From positions 1-43,519 of IMG/VR virus record IMGVR_UViG_3300017971_000116: 43,519 nucleotides of DNA; one strand, 5' to 3'. Positions 32,993 to 40,051 of this stretch are shown in pieces. Below the pieces are notes generated by a model that was given only the letters and a program-made list of their open reading frames with translations, was not told the DNA's origin and ran no database searches. Position 1 is the first letter of the stretch. Every line of letters begins with the position of its first letter. The translations under genes and the position numbers were made by a program. Source of the stretch: a virus.

Positions 32993-34175
32993 GGATGCGT
33001 TCTCCAATCCAGCGGACAACGGGCACGGGGAAGGCGTTCCCGAGCGCCCTGTACCTGGGTGCGTCCTTGGCCGGCTTGCCCCGGTAGGGCACGTCGGTCC
33101 ATCCTTCGGGGAACCCCTGGAGTCGCTCGCACTCCAGCGGGGTGAGGCGCCGGACGCCAGCGCAGGACTCGACCGCCGGGGAGACGATCGCATGGGTATC
33201 CCGGCTACCCGAGTCGAACTGGTTCAGCGTGTTTGCCTGCTCCGCCTCGGCCCACGTCTCGGCATCGTCCTTCGACGCTGCTCGGTGGACCTTGCGGAAG
33301 ACCGCCTGCACGTTGCGGAGGCGGAAGTTGTTACTCCCCTCCTGCGTGTAGGTGCCCTGCTCCTTGACGGTGAGCGGGTCGGCGACCTCCCGGTTGGTGA
33401 CGATCCTCGTCTCCTCCCGGTCCAGCCTGCCGTGGTGTGCGCTCAGGCAGTAGGAGACGTCGGGTGCCACGATGACGGGGGCCCCCTTGTTGGCGCCAGG
33501 GTCGTTGCCTCCGCTGACGGCGTTCAGAGCTCGGGAGACTTCGGGGACTCCTCCAGCCTGCTTGCCACCTCCCGTAGTGCCTCGTCGAGAACCGGAGGCA
33601 ATGCGCGCTCGCGCTTCGTCGCTCTCCGGAGGATCCCCGCGCAGGCCTTGGGGCTCAAAAAGTACCGCGGCGGCACGTCGCCAGTCTCCAAGGCATCCAA
33701 CAAGGAAGAGACGCTTGCGTCGTTGGGCCAGTCCGAAGTACTGAGCGTCCAGCACTCGCCAGGCGAACCCATACCCGAGTTCTTGAAGCGCCCCGATGAG
33801 GGCTCCAAAGCCCCGTCCTCGGTCTGTCGACAGAGCACCGGGGACGTTTTCCCAGACGAGCCATGTAGGCCGTAGGTCGCGAGCAAGTCGGAGATACTCA
33901 AGGAGGACTCGACCTCGGGGGTCCTCGAGTCCGCGCTGGAATCCGGCGACTGAGAAGGACTGGCAGGGGGTTCCTCCGACCAGAAGGTCAACTGCCCGAT
34001 CAGATCGGGATGGCGTGTACGCATGGACGTCTCCGATGTTGGGGCCGATCTTGTGGTGGTCGAGCACGGCGCAGGCGAAGGGCTCGATCTCGCTGACGAA
34101 CTTGGACTCCCAGCCGAGCTCCTGCCACGCCACCTCTGCGCCACCGATGCCTGTGCAGATAGAGGCGTACTTCAC
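32979..34175 (-). CDS. DNA (cytosine-5-)-methyltransferase
   Basis: 398 residues from GTG 34175 with AAGGAGG seven bases upstream. It transfers methyl from S-adenosylmethionine to C5 of cytosine. Motifs in order: I (SICTGIGGAEVAW, residues 5-17), IV with catalytic Cys71 (GGTPCQSFS), VI (ENV, 109-111), VIII (QRRKRLFLVG, 151-160), a target-recognition region about 190-320, IX (LTPLECERLQGFPEGW) and X (RALGNAFPVPVV). All motifs are intact, so it is likely active. No restriction enzyme partner is seen, which points to self-protection against host restriction or to epigenetic control. The recognised site cannot be read from sequence. Confidence 0.96.
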   Translation of the reverse strand: MKYASICTGIGGAEVAWQELGWESKFVSEIEPFACAVLDHHKIGPNIGDVHAYTPSRSDRAVDLLVGGTPCQSFSVAGFQRGLEDPRGRVLLEYLRLARDLRPTWLVWENVPGALSTDRGRGFGALIGALQELGYGFAWRVLDAQYFGLAQRRKRLFLVGCLGDWRRAAAVLFEPQGLRGDPPESDEARARIASGSRRGTTGGGKQAGGVPEVSRALNAVSGGNDPGANKGAPVIVAPDVSYCLSAHHGRLDREETRIVTNREVADPLTVKEQGTYTQEGSNNFRLRNVQAVFRKVHRAASKDDAETWAEAEQANTLNQFDSGSRDTHAIVSPAVESCAGVRRLTPLECERLQGFPEGWTDVPYRGKPAKDAPRYRALGNAFPVPVVRWIGERIHALR

Positions 34176-34178
34176 AGC

Positions 34179-34406
34179 CTAGCCCTCCTTGTCCTCGGAG
34201 AGGCTGCGGAAGATGGCGAACAGTTCCTGCGACCGACCCCGCCAGGCAGGGTGGGAAGCGACGTCGTTGGCGAGCACGCGCATCGCATCGTGCGTGACGC
34301 CGTGCTCCTTGATGATGGCCGGGACCGTCTTGGAGGCGTCGATGCGGCGCTTGCGCCGGTGCCACCAGTCGAGCAGCCCGTGCTTCTCTCTATCGCTCAG
34401 AGGCAT
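34179..34406 (-). CDS. Small helical protein, possible DNA binding
   Basis: 75 residues from ATG 34406, with AGGAGA six bases upstream. The protein is basic and helical (DWWHRRKRRIDASKTV), and contains a pattern TVPAIIKEHGVTHDAMRVLAND that could form a helix-turn-helix. It ends one codon before the methyltransferase gene. It begins just downstream of the structured RNA region 34424..34691, so its leader would be that RNA. No family recognised. Confidence 0.7.
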   Translation of the reverse strand: MPLSDREKHGLLDWWHRRKRRIDASKTVPAIIKEHGVTHDAMRVLANDVASHPAWRGRSQELFAIFRSLSEDKEG

Positions 34407-34423
34407 GGTGATCTCCTGAAAGG

Positions 34424-34542
34424 GCTGACGTGGAGGGCTGCGGGTTCCGACCCCGCCTGCGGTCTTGAGCGCCCTCACGCTCTATCGCACCAGCACAGTG
34501 GCCGGAATCGAACCGGCCTGCGCGCACCAGCGGCACGTCAGC
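34424..34542 (-). ncRNA. Multi-branched RNA with two T-arm-like hairpins
   Basis: On the - strand GCTGACGTG (34542..34534) pairs perfectly with CACGTCAGC (34432..34424), enclosing 101 bases. Inside are a T-arm-like hairpin GCCGG-TTCGATT-CCGGC (34517..34501) with a canonical tRNA T-loop and a second arm GCGGG-GTCGGAA-CCCGC (34456..34440). The second arm is flanked by GAGGGC/GCCCTC (34476..34471 with 34438..34433), which stacks on the outer stem. No complete cloverleaf can be drawn. The element occupies the leader of the gene starting at 34406. Function unknown. Confidence 0.5.
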
Positions 34543-34552
34543 AAGTCGTAGG

Positions 34553-34617
34553 TCGAGGCGCTCGGAATCGAACCGAGGCAGGGGGGAGTGAGTCCCCCGC
34601 GCCACCCGGCCACCTCG
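34553..34617 (-). tRNA. tRNA-like cloverleaf, degenerate
   Basis: A 64-base - strand segment folds as a cloverleaf. The acceptor is 7 bp (CGAGGTG 34617..34611 with CGCCTCG 34560..34554, one G-U), the D-arm is a shortened 3 bp with GGGT loop, and the anticodon arm is 5 bp GGGGG/CCCCC. The T-arm is canonical (CTCGG-TTCGATT-CCGAG). The 7-base anticodon loop ACTCACT lacks U33 in that register: its central triplet is TCA, while shifting by one gives CAC with a shortened stem. A73 is followed by CC but no CCA is encoded. It is about 10 bases shorter than a normal tRNA, so it may be a decayed tRNA or a tRNA mimic. Confidence 0.5.
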
Positions 34618-34625
34618 GTGAGGGT

Positions 34626-34691
34626 GCCCCGCCCCCAGGCGGGAAGCCGAACTCTTCCACGTCCAGACCATCTGGACGGCGGGGGCGGGGC
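34626..34691 (-). ncRNA. Three-way-junction RNA after the RecT-like gene
   Basis: An 11-bp perfect closing stem (GCCCCGCCCCC 34691..34681 with GGGGGCGGGGC 34636..34626, - strand) encloses two 17-base hairpins: GTCCAGA-TGG-TCTGGAC (34677..34661) and GGAAG-AGTTCGG-CTTCC (34658..34642). It starts seven bases after the RecT-like stop. It could be a terminator-like end for the recombination genes, or the first of the tRNA-like units in this stretch. No T-run follows. Confidence 0.5.
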
Positions 34692-34697
34692 GGATGA

Positions 34698-35813
34698 TCA
34701 CTTCTTGAGGTCGGCCTTGAAGGCGACCGCGGCCTTGGCGAGGTTGACCACGTAGACGCGGATCTCGTCCACGTCCTCGGTGACGTCCCAGTTGGGGCTC
34801 GCCTCCTGCGCGGCCTTGCGGGCCTTCAGGGCGATGGTGAGCTCGTCGCCGTCACGCCCCTCGGTGAACCAGTCCTCCAGTTCCGTGGCCTTGTCGCAGA
34901 GGGCGTCGAAGTCGAGGTCGGCGTACTTCTTCTCGATCGAGTCGTCACCCTTCTTGGTCGACGCCTTCTTGGTGCTCCGCTTCTTGCGCGTCCGCGTCTT
35001 CGGCGGGTCCTCCTCTTCCTTCTTCGGAGGCTCGGACTCCGACGCATCGGCGTCCGACGTAGAAGCCGTCGAGGACGAGTCCGTGGAGGTGGGCTCGCTG
35101 GACTCGCTGGCGTCCCTTGCGGAAGCGATACGGGACTGGAGGTCGCTCACGCCGTCCTCCAGCGCCTGCTCCCGGTTCGGGTCCGGGTCGGTCGTCGGCG
35201 GCGTCTCCTCGAAAGGGGTTTCGATCGCCGGCTCCTCCTCGGGCTCGGGCTCGGACTCGGGCGAAAGCTCGACCACGGGCGCCTCGCTCGGGGGCGCCAT
35301 CTTGGTCTTGACCCCGTCCTCGGGATCCTCCTCGAGACCCATCTCGTCGGGCGTGTAGAGGCCGTGGATCACGTCGGCGGCGAGCATCCGGTTGAGGATG
35401 GTGGTGGCCCGAGCGTAGAGCATCTGCTTCGGGTGCTTCTTCCAGTTCTGCTTGCCGGTGAGGCCCGCGAGCTTCGCGTCCTCCATGTCGTAGGTGACCT
35501 GCGTCCACTCCTCGTTGGGGTGGCGACGACCCTTGACGGTACACTTGTCGCGCTCGTAGGCGACGAGCACCACCTCGTACTGCGGGAGGGCCCGGCGGGT
35601 GACGGCCTGCAGGAGGCCCGCCATGATCGTCGGCTTGCCGTCGACCACCACGATGCCGCGGACGGCCTCGTAGGGGTTGATGCCGAGCAGGTGCCCCTGC
35701 GCCAGGCAGACCATGGTCTGCTCGTAGGTCATGCGAGAGGGGAGCAGCCCCGCCCGCTGGTGGATGGTGACGACCTGCTTCAGGTCGTTCCAGGGAATCA
35801 TCGCGTTCGGCAT
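34698..35813 (-). CDS. RecT-like single-strand annealing protein with long disordered extension
   Basis: 371 residues from ATG 35813, coupled to the exonuclease gene by TGATG. The core, residues 1-165, matches RecT-type annealing proteins: MTYEQTMVCLAQGHLLGINP, then IVVVDGKPTIMAGLLQAVTRR, a strand-turn CTVKGRR, QVTYDMEDAKLAGL, and the WKKHPKQMLYARATTILNRM helix. Residues 170-290 are low-complexity, first Glu/Pro-rich, then Ser/Thr-rich, then Lys/Arg-rich. The last 80 residues form a helical domain. The extension is far longer than in classical RecT. It should anneal complementary strands made by the exonuclease for recombination-dependent replication. Confidence 0.85.
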   Translation of the reverse strand: MPNAMIPWNDLKQVVTIHQRAGLLPSRMTYEQTMVCLAQGHLLGINPYEAVRGIVVVDGKPTIMAGLLQAVTRRALPQYEVVLVAYERDKCTVKGRRHPNEEWTQVTYDMEDAKLAGLTGKQNWKKHPKQMLYARATTILNRMLAADVIHGLYTPDEMGLEEDPEDGVKTKMAPPSEAPVVELSPESEPEPEEEPAIETPFEETPPTTDPDPNREQALEDGVSDLQSRIASARDASESSEPTSTDSSSTASTSDADASESEPPKKEEEDPPKTRTRKKRSTKKASTKKGDDSIEKKYADLDFDALCDKATELEDWFTEGRDGDELTIALKARKAAQEASPNWDVTEDVDEIRVYVVNLAKAAVAFKADLKK

Positions 35814-36643
35814 CAGAGGTTGTACTCCTTCTTGATCCAGCCGGGGAAGTCGGGCGAGACGACCGTCGGCCACCCCGGCCAACGGTTCTCCTCCACGCAC
35901 GTGGCGTAGAGGTCGAGCAGCGCACGCCACTTCTCGGTCTCCTTCATGAGGACGTCGGTGGGCACGGGGATGAGGGCGTTCTCGTAGGGACGGGAGTCGA
36001 CGACGGCGAGGAGCACGCCCATGGTGGGCGGCTCGATCGCGACGAGCCCTGCCTCGGCGAGCCAGCGCGCCGTGGCCTTGTAGAACGCGATCTGCGAGAA
36101 GTACCCCAGGTCGTAGGCCTGCCTGAGGAAGGCGCTGACCGAGGTCTTCACGGTCTTCTTGAGGTCGACGATGATGCGCTCGGCCCAGCACCACTTGTCG
36201 GGGCGGGAGCGCGTCATGACGCCGGTCACCGGGTCCTGCACGAGGATGGTGGACTCGATCGAGCCCTTGGCGTCGAGCAGCACGCGGGCGTCCGAGTTGC
36301 GCCAGACCGAGTCGCGGATCGCGAGAGCTCGGTTGGCGTCCTCCTTCTTGAGCACGATGGGGTACTGCCCCTCCATCTGCTCCTTGAGCGCCTTGCCAGC
36401 CTTGGTCCTGCCGTTGAAGTCCCCGGGCAGCACGCCGACGACGTCGTCGAAGCGCTCGGGCTCCAGCACGGCGGTGTGAATCGCCGAGCCGAGCACCATG
36501 GCGTCGGTCGACGGCGTCACGAAGCCCCGCTCGGCCAGGCACTTGGCGGGCGAGCGCTTCATGTTCTTCAGGTCGGAGTGGCTAACCGCATCGACGGCGA
36601 GGTACTCCTCCATCTTCATGCCTCGGTGGAGGCCTTGCTTCAT
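35813..36643 (-). CDS. RecE-like PD-(D/E)xK exonuclease
   Basis: 276 residues from ATG 36643, preceded by AGGAGG. The sequence carries the marks of the RecE/exodeoxyribonuclease VIII-like family: HSDLKNMKRSP near the start, LGSAIHTAVLEPERFDD, the metal-binding RSRPDKW and IVDLKKTVK strand (Asp, then Asp...Lys), and the helix YDLGYFSQIAFY with its Gln/Tyr pattern. It should degrade one strand of duplex DNA from ends, giving tails for the adjacent RecT-like protein. Pairing and order are those of phage RecET or Red systems. Stop and RecT start overlap by one base. Confidence 0.9.
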   Translation of the reverse strand: MKQGLHRGMKMEEYLAVDAVSHSDLKNMKRSPAKCLAERGFVTPSTDAMVLGSAIHTAVLEPERFDDVVGVLPGDFNGRTKAGKALKEQMEGQYPIVLKKEDANRALAIRDSVWRNSDARVLLDAKGSIESTILVQDPVTGVMTRSRPDKWCWAERIIVDLKKTVKTSVSAFLRQAYDLGYFSQIAFYKATARWLAEAGLVAIEPPTMGVLLAVVDSRPYENALIPVPTDVLMKETEKWRALLDLYATCVEENRWPGWPTVVSPDFPGWIKKEYNL

Positions 36644-36656
36644 GGGTCCGTTCCTC

Positions 36657-36986
36657 CTATCGGAAAGTCGCGACAATGAGTGCCACGAGGGAGATGATGA
36701 TAGCACCGATCGAGCAAAGTACAGCAATCTTTGCCGACCACAAGTTGATCGCCTCGATCCCGTCGTCGCAGTCGGGGATGTCGGGCGGCATCCGGAACGG
36801 GGGCGGGGTGGGCTGCTCAAGCAGAAGCTTGCGCTCCTCCTCGCTCATCTCGAGGTTGGTTTCGCGGATGGCGGCGAGCGCATCCGGGCAGAGCTGTGTG
36901 ACGATCTCGTCGTCGGGACCGGGCGCTCCGCCGCCGTCGATCCAATGCCAGGGGTCGCAGTAGGTGCAGCGTCTACGAATGGACAC
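36657..36986 (-). CDS. Small membrane protein with N-terminal CxxC
   Basis: 109 residues from GTG 36986, with AGGAGGAG seven bases upstream. The N-terminus contains RRCTYCDPWHW, a possible metal site; the middle is acidic and Pro-rich. A C-terminal hydrophobic stretch (about residues 84-107, AKIAVLCSIGAIIISLVALI) is a single transmembrane span. It may tether to the inner membrane with the soluble part in the cytoplasm. It overlaps the next upstream gene by 14 bases. Function unknown. Confidence 0.75.
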   Translation of the reverse strand: MSIRRRCTYCDPWHWIDGGGAPGPDDEIVTQLCPDALAAIRETNLEMSEEERKLLLEQPTPPPFRMPPDIPDCDDGIEAINLWSAKIAVLCSIGAIIISLVALIVATFR

Positions 36987-37242
36987 GCCGTCTCCTCCTC
37001 ACGGTGACGAGCGGGGCGCCGCACGTCGCGCAGTCGATGTTGTCGGTGGTCTTGTGGTTCTTCATGAGCATCTTCCACCGGCCAGGCAGCCGGCGACCGA
37101 GGCCCAGGTAGTAGATGGAGAACGGGGCGCAGTCGATGCAGTGGGCCCCGTGCTCGTGGTGGATGCAACCCACCCCGGGCTTGATCGCGCAGGGCGCGTT
37201 GAAGGGGTAGGTCGGGGCCTTGACGAAGTCAGGACGTGCCAT
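36973..37242 (-). CDS. Cys-rich small protein, zinc-binding candidate
   Basis: 89 residues from ATG 37242. Cysteines and histidines cluster as CAIKPGVGCIHHEHGAHCIDC and later CATCG, enough for one or two zinc sites; the C-terminus is a run of arginines. It resembles small phage zinc-ribbon proteins that modify host enzymes or bind nucleic acid, with no specific family seen. It overlaps both neighbours, typical of this dense early block. Confidence 0.72.
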   Translation of the reverse strand: MARPDFVKAPTYPFNAPCAIKPGVGCIHHEHGAHCIDCAPFSIYYLGLGRRLPGRWKMLMKNHKTTDNIDCATCGAPLVTVRRRRRVHS

Positions 37243-37546
37243 CGCGTACCGGCCTCTCGCAGCGGACCTCGACCGTCCGGCCCGTGGTGATCAGGTGGAC
37301 CGTGGTCTTGGCGGTGATCCTCTTGTCGAGGGTCTCGAGGAAGGCGCACTCGACGTCGTTCACGCCGTAGTCCATGCCCTCGGCCAACTGGATCGCGGCG
37401 CCGTACCGGAGCACGCCGGTCCTCACCGCCTCGGAGAGGTTATCCGGGTCCTGCACGCCGAGGATCAGGGCTGTGATCAGCATCTCCGCCGCGTCCTCCG
37501 CCGTCTTCGGGAAGACCAGCGCGCCCTCCTTCGGGGTCCACGTCAT
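37229..37546 (-). CDS. Hypothetical protein
   Basis: 105 residues from ATG 37546, with AAGGAGG six bases upstream, a strong site that decides this start over longer readings. Contains a helical stretch (EDAAEMLITALILGVQDP) and a beta-rich end (TAKTTVHLITTGRTVEV). No motif recognised. Overlaps the next gene by 14 bases and the previous by four. Confidence 0.72.
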   Translation of the reverse strand: MTWTPKEGALVFPKTAEDAAEMLITALILGVQDPDNLSEAVRTGVLRYGAAIQLAEGMDYGVNDVECAFLETLDKRITAKTTVHLITTGRTVEVRCERPVRDGTS

Positions 37547-37767
37547 CTGCGCCTCCTTCTCACTTGCGCCATGGCCACGCCACGGGCGTAGCCGTCGAGC
37601 CAGGGTCGTATCCGGGCCGGGGTATCCCACGCCGTGAGGGTGTGCTCACCGCATCGGATCCGGTGGTGGCGACCGTTCGTTTCCAGCACGAGCTCGTCGC
37701 CGGTCAGTTCATTGCACGCCTCGATCAGGCCCTGCAGCGTACCCGCCGTCGTATAGGAGCGGGCCAT
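37543..37767 (-). CDS. Hypothetical protein, basic C-terminus
   Basis: 74 residues from ATG 37767, one base after the stop of the upstream gene at 37769. It has a leading helix (LQGLIEACNEL), two strands (ELVLETNGRHHRIRC) and ends in five arginines. The ribosome site is weak, so translation is likely coupled. Not recognised. Confidence 0.65.
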   Translation of the reverse strand: MARSYTTAGTLQGLIEACNELTGDELVLETNGRHHRIRCGEHTLTAWDTPARIRPWLDGYARGVAMAQVRRRRR

Positions 37768-37768
37768 G

Positions 37769-38092
37769 TCAGACGATCCCGCAGCGGACGCACTTGCCGG
37801 GGCGACCGATGGCCGAGTTGTCCTCGGTCAGGGGCGTGCCGCAGCCCTCGCAGAACGAATCCTCGATCGCCTTCTCAGCGATCACCTGCAGGCACAGGGC
37901 GTACTGGTCGACGTCGAGCCCCGCCAGCACGGCCATGTCCTCGTCGAAGTCCTCTGCCTGGCCGGCAGTCAGGGCGGGCTTGCCGCTCTGGAAGTCGACG
38001 TACTCGGCGCCAGCGTCGTCGGGGTGGAAGCCCCCGCCGAGCACCTCGTACCACTTCTCGATGATCTCTCGCGCCTTCTGTTCAGCCGTCAT
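37769..38092 (-). CDS. Small protein with C-terminal Cys4 site
   Basis: 107 residues from ATG 38092, with GGAGG four bases upstream. The N-terminal 75 residues are helical and acidic, including an EIIEKWYEVL helix similar to ones in many small phage proteins. The C-terminus carries CEGC and CVRC separated by about 20 residues, a zinc-ribbon-like end. Early-block location suggests host takeover or regulation, not provable here. Confidence 0.75.
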   Translation of the reverse strand: MTAEQKAREIIEKWYEVLGGGFHPDDAGAEYVDFQSGKPALTAGQAEDFDEDMAVLAGLDVDQYALCLQVIAEKAIEDSFCEGCGTPLTEDNSAIGRPGKCVRCGIV

Positions 38093-38240
38093 GGTCCTCC
38101 AGTTCCGCGTCCTCCCACTCGCAGGAGGGCGCCATGATCGAGCGCGACGACGCGAGCTCGACGAGGTCGATGCAGTCGGGGCAGCCTAGGTCTGCGCCGC
38201 CCCCGAGGGGGCGGTCGCAGCATCCGCACTTGGCCCTCAC
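38082..38240 (-). CDS. 52-residue Cys4 zinc-finger-like protein
   Basis: Small gene starting at GTG 38240, which shares GTGA with the upstream stop, and ending at TGA inside the next gene. The product has CGCC and CPDC pairs 13 residues apart within its first 25 residues, followed by an acidic helix and tail. GAGG lies nine bases before the start. It is easily missed because of size. Likely folds around one zinc ion; partner unknown. Confidence 0.65.
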   Translation of the reverse strand: MRAKCGCCDRPLGGGADLGCPDCIDLVELASSRSIMAPSCEWEDAELEDHDG

Positions 38241-39040
38241 GGGCGGTTCCTCACGAGCCCGTCCTTCATGGCCCTGTTGATCACGATGGAGACGGCGGCC
38301 TTGTAGACCAGCACGTCGCGCTTCAGGTTGCCGTTGAAGTGGACCTCGGGCTCTTCGATGCTGTGCGGGGCGGGGTCCTCGTCGCCGGTCTGGATGCTGA
38401 CGCAGACCAGGGACATCGGCTCGTCCCAGCCCCACGTGGCGTAGACGAACTGGTTCACGTTGCGGTGGTGGCAGTACCAGTAGACGCCGCCGGACGGGGA
38501 GGTGCCCAGCGACCAGCGGCGACCGAGGCTGTCGGTCAGGTACTCGCCGGTGCTGTCGAGGTGGTGGGTGACGGCATCCCACGCATCGCGCTGGAACTTC
38601 TCGTCGCGCTCCCTGGCCATGGCGGCGCACGCCTCCGAGCCAGGCAGAGGCATGGGCGGCTCCTTGGCCCCGAGCGCCCTCATGCCGTCCCAGATCTCGG
38701 CGAGGGTGGCGGCCTCGACGGCGTTCTCGACGTCGCCGTCCCAGAGCCCGTAGATCGTGGTGTAGGCGTCCCTGAGGGACATGAGGGCCTTGCGCTTGCT
38801 CTCGTCCTCCTTCGCCGCCTCCTGGGCGCACTCGCGCACCCAGTGGATGGTGCGGTAGGCCACGCCGGTCAGGGTCTGCCTGATCTCGTCGTAGGCCTCC
38901 TCCTCTTCCATCGCCCACCAGCCGCCCAGGTCGCACGTGCGCTCGGCGTCGAGGTTGCTGGCCAGGGAGAGGAAGGCGGCGTCTACCGCCTCGCCTGCGA
39001 GATCCTGCGCCCTGTCTTGCTGCCTCTCGTTCTCGGTCAT
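38237..39040 (-). CDS. Hypothetical early protein
   Basis: 267 residues from ATG 39040, with AGGAG seven bases upstream. The first 140 residues are helical and acidic (AMEEEEAYDEIRQTL), then a beta-rich part with many aromatics (GRRWSLGTSPSGGVYWYCHH, FVYATWGWDEPMSL) and a final strand-helix unit. It may be two domains. No catalytic motif recognised. It is preceded by a 110-base gap containing GC hairpins. Confidence 0.75.
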   Translation of the reverse strand: MTENERQQDRAQDLAGEAVDAAFLSLASNLDAERTCDLGGWWAMEEEEAYDEIRQTLTGVAYRTIHWVRECAQEAAKEDESKRKALMSLRDAYTTIYGLWDGDVENAVEAATLAEIWDGMRALGAKEPPMPLPGSEACAAMARERDEKFQRDAWDAVTHHLDSTGEYLTDSLGRRWSLGTSPSGGVYWYCHHRNVNQFVYATWGWDEPMSLVCVSIQTGDEDPAPHSIEEPEVHFNGNLKRDVLVYKAAVSIVINRAMKDGLVRNRP

Positions 39041-39150
39041 CCGCTGACTCCTATGCGGCATCCACGCAGCCGCTGCGCCACCCAGATCGGTGGTGTGCGG
39101 GCCTCTCTAGGGCGGGCCCACTTGCCCTGATTTACAAGAGCTGGAGCCGC

Positions 39151-39642
39151 CTACGACCCCTTCTGGCGCATGAACTGGGTGATCGCAGCCACCGGCCAGC
39201 GGTACAGGCGACCGTCCGAGGCGCTGGTGCAGACGGGGTACTTGGGGGCGCGGGCGTTCCACCCGGTGATGCGGTGGGTGCGCCCCTTCCCGTCCTTGAA
39301 GGAGCCGTCAAGCCAGCCCCAGTCGAAGTCGTCATGCCCCCAGACGAGGCGGTTCTGGGCCTGCATCCGGAGCCACGTGGCGCGCTCAGGGCTGGTCGTA
39401 TCGGGCGCGGGCATCGGGCCCCCGTCGACGATCACCTCCCCGTCGCGCAGCACAGCGCCCGGGTGCAGGTGCTGGTACTCGACCTCGTCGAGGTGCTCGT
39501 CGAGGTAGCCGGGGTCGGCGTCGTACTGCCTGGCGTGGGCCTTCCAGCCCTCCCGCAGTTGGGCGAGCGCGCCCTCCTTCGTGGTGGCCAGGGACTGGAA
39601 GGTGAACGAGCGCGTCTCAAGGGTGGCGAGGACCAGATGCAT
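39151..39642 (-). CDS. Hypothetical early protein, Trp-rich C-terminus
   Basis: 163 residues from ATG 39642, preceded by GGGAGG. Starts with an alpha/beta unit (FQSLATTKEGALAQLREGWKAH) and continues with an acidic, His/Tyr-containing part (YLDEHLDEVEYQHLHPG), then a basic Trp-containing end (ITGWNARAPKYPV). The N-terminal unit resembles small domains of phage proteins that bind other proteins, but I cannot name it. It starts two bases after the preceding gene's stop. Confidence 0.72.
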   Translation of the reverse strand: MHLVLATLETRSFTFQSLATTKEGALAQLREGWKAHARQYDADPGYLDEHLDEVEYQHLHPGAVLRDGEVIVDGGPMPAPDTTSPERATWLRMQAQNRLVWGHDDFDWGWLDGSFKDGKGRTHRITGWNARAPKYPVCTSASDGRLYRWPVAAITQFMRQKGS

Positions 39643-39643
39643 C

Positions 39644-40051
39644 TCACACCTCCCCGGTGAAGTCGAAGAAGCGACCGTCGGCGGAGCACTCACGGGCACG
39701 AGCCCGCGCCTCGGCGAGGTCGAGGAAGAGGCAGTCGGGCACCTCGTAGTCTTCGTCGCTGGCGTCACGGACGCACCAGTCGGTCCCGCCGTGGCAGGTG
39801 GCGACGACGTAGGCGGGGATGACGACGGTGGCGAAGCCGCCGGACAGGTCGACGAGCCCGTCTTCGTTCGTCGGGATGTCCTCCAGCCCGCCGTCGTCTT
39901 CCCAGCCGTGCTGGGCCATGTCGAGGATCATGTTGCCCCGCGTGACGGGGTCGACGGCCACGTTGTCGAAGCCGTTCCACGTGCCAGGCATCCGGGTGCC
40001 GTGGTACTGGCCGACCATGTCGCCCAGTCGGAAGATGCAGCGGCGCCCCAT
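39644..40051 (-). CDS. Hypothetical acidic early protein
   Basis: 135 residues from ATG 40051, coupled to the upstream stop (TGATG) and with GGGAG nine bases upstream. Acidic overall, with about 25 Asp/Glu in 135 residues, some aromatics and three cysteines. The strand VVIPAYVVATCHGG is the hydrophobic core. Acidic early phage proteins are sometimes DNA mimics, but this one also has many hydrophobic residues and is not clearly one. Confidence 0.72.
   Translation of the reverse strand: MGRRCIFRLGDMVGQYHGTRMPGTWNGFDNVAVDPVTRGNMILDMAQHGWEDDGGLEDIPTNEDGLVDLSGGFATVVIPAYVVATCHGGTDWCVRDASDEDYEVPDCLFLDLAEARARARECSADGRFFDFTGEV

Noticed and set aside
34493-34552. Second complete tRNA around the T-arm at 34501..34517
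   Set aside because: The T-arm is canonical, but no matching 5' acceptor strand or anticodon arm of normal size could be drawn. It is therefore treated as part of a larger structured RNA.
34587-34593. Anticodon UCA of the tRNA-like cloverleaf as a suppressor for the UGA at 22463
   Set aside because: The loop lacks the universal U33, the fold is about 10 bases too short, and UGA is used as a normal stop in most genes of this phage. The link is attractive but unsupported.
39041-39150. Promoter in the gap between the genes at 39040 and 39151
   Set aside because: The only -35/-10-like hexamers on the - strand are 22 bases apart and poorly matched. The gap mainly holds short GC hairpins.
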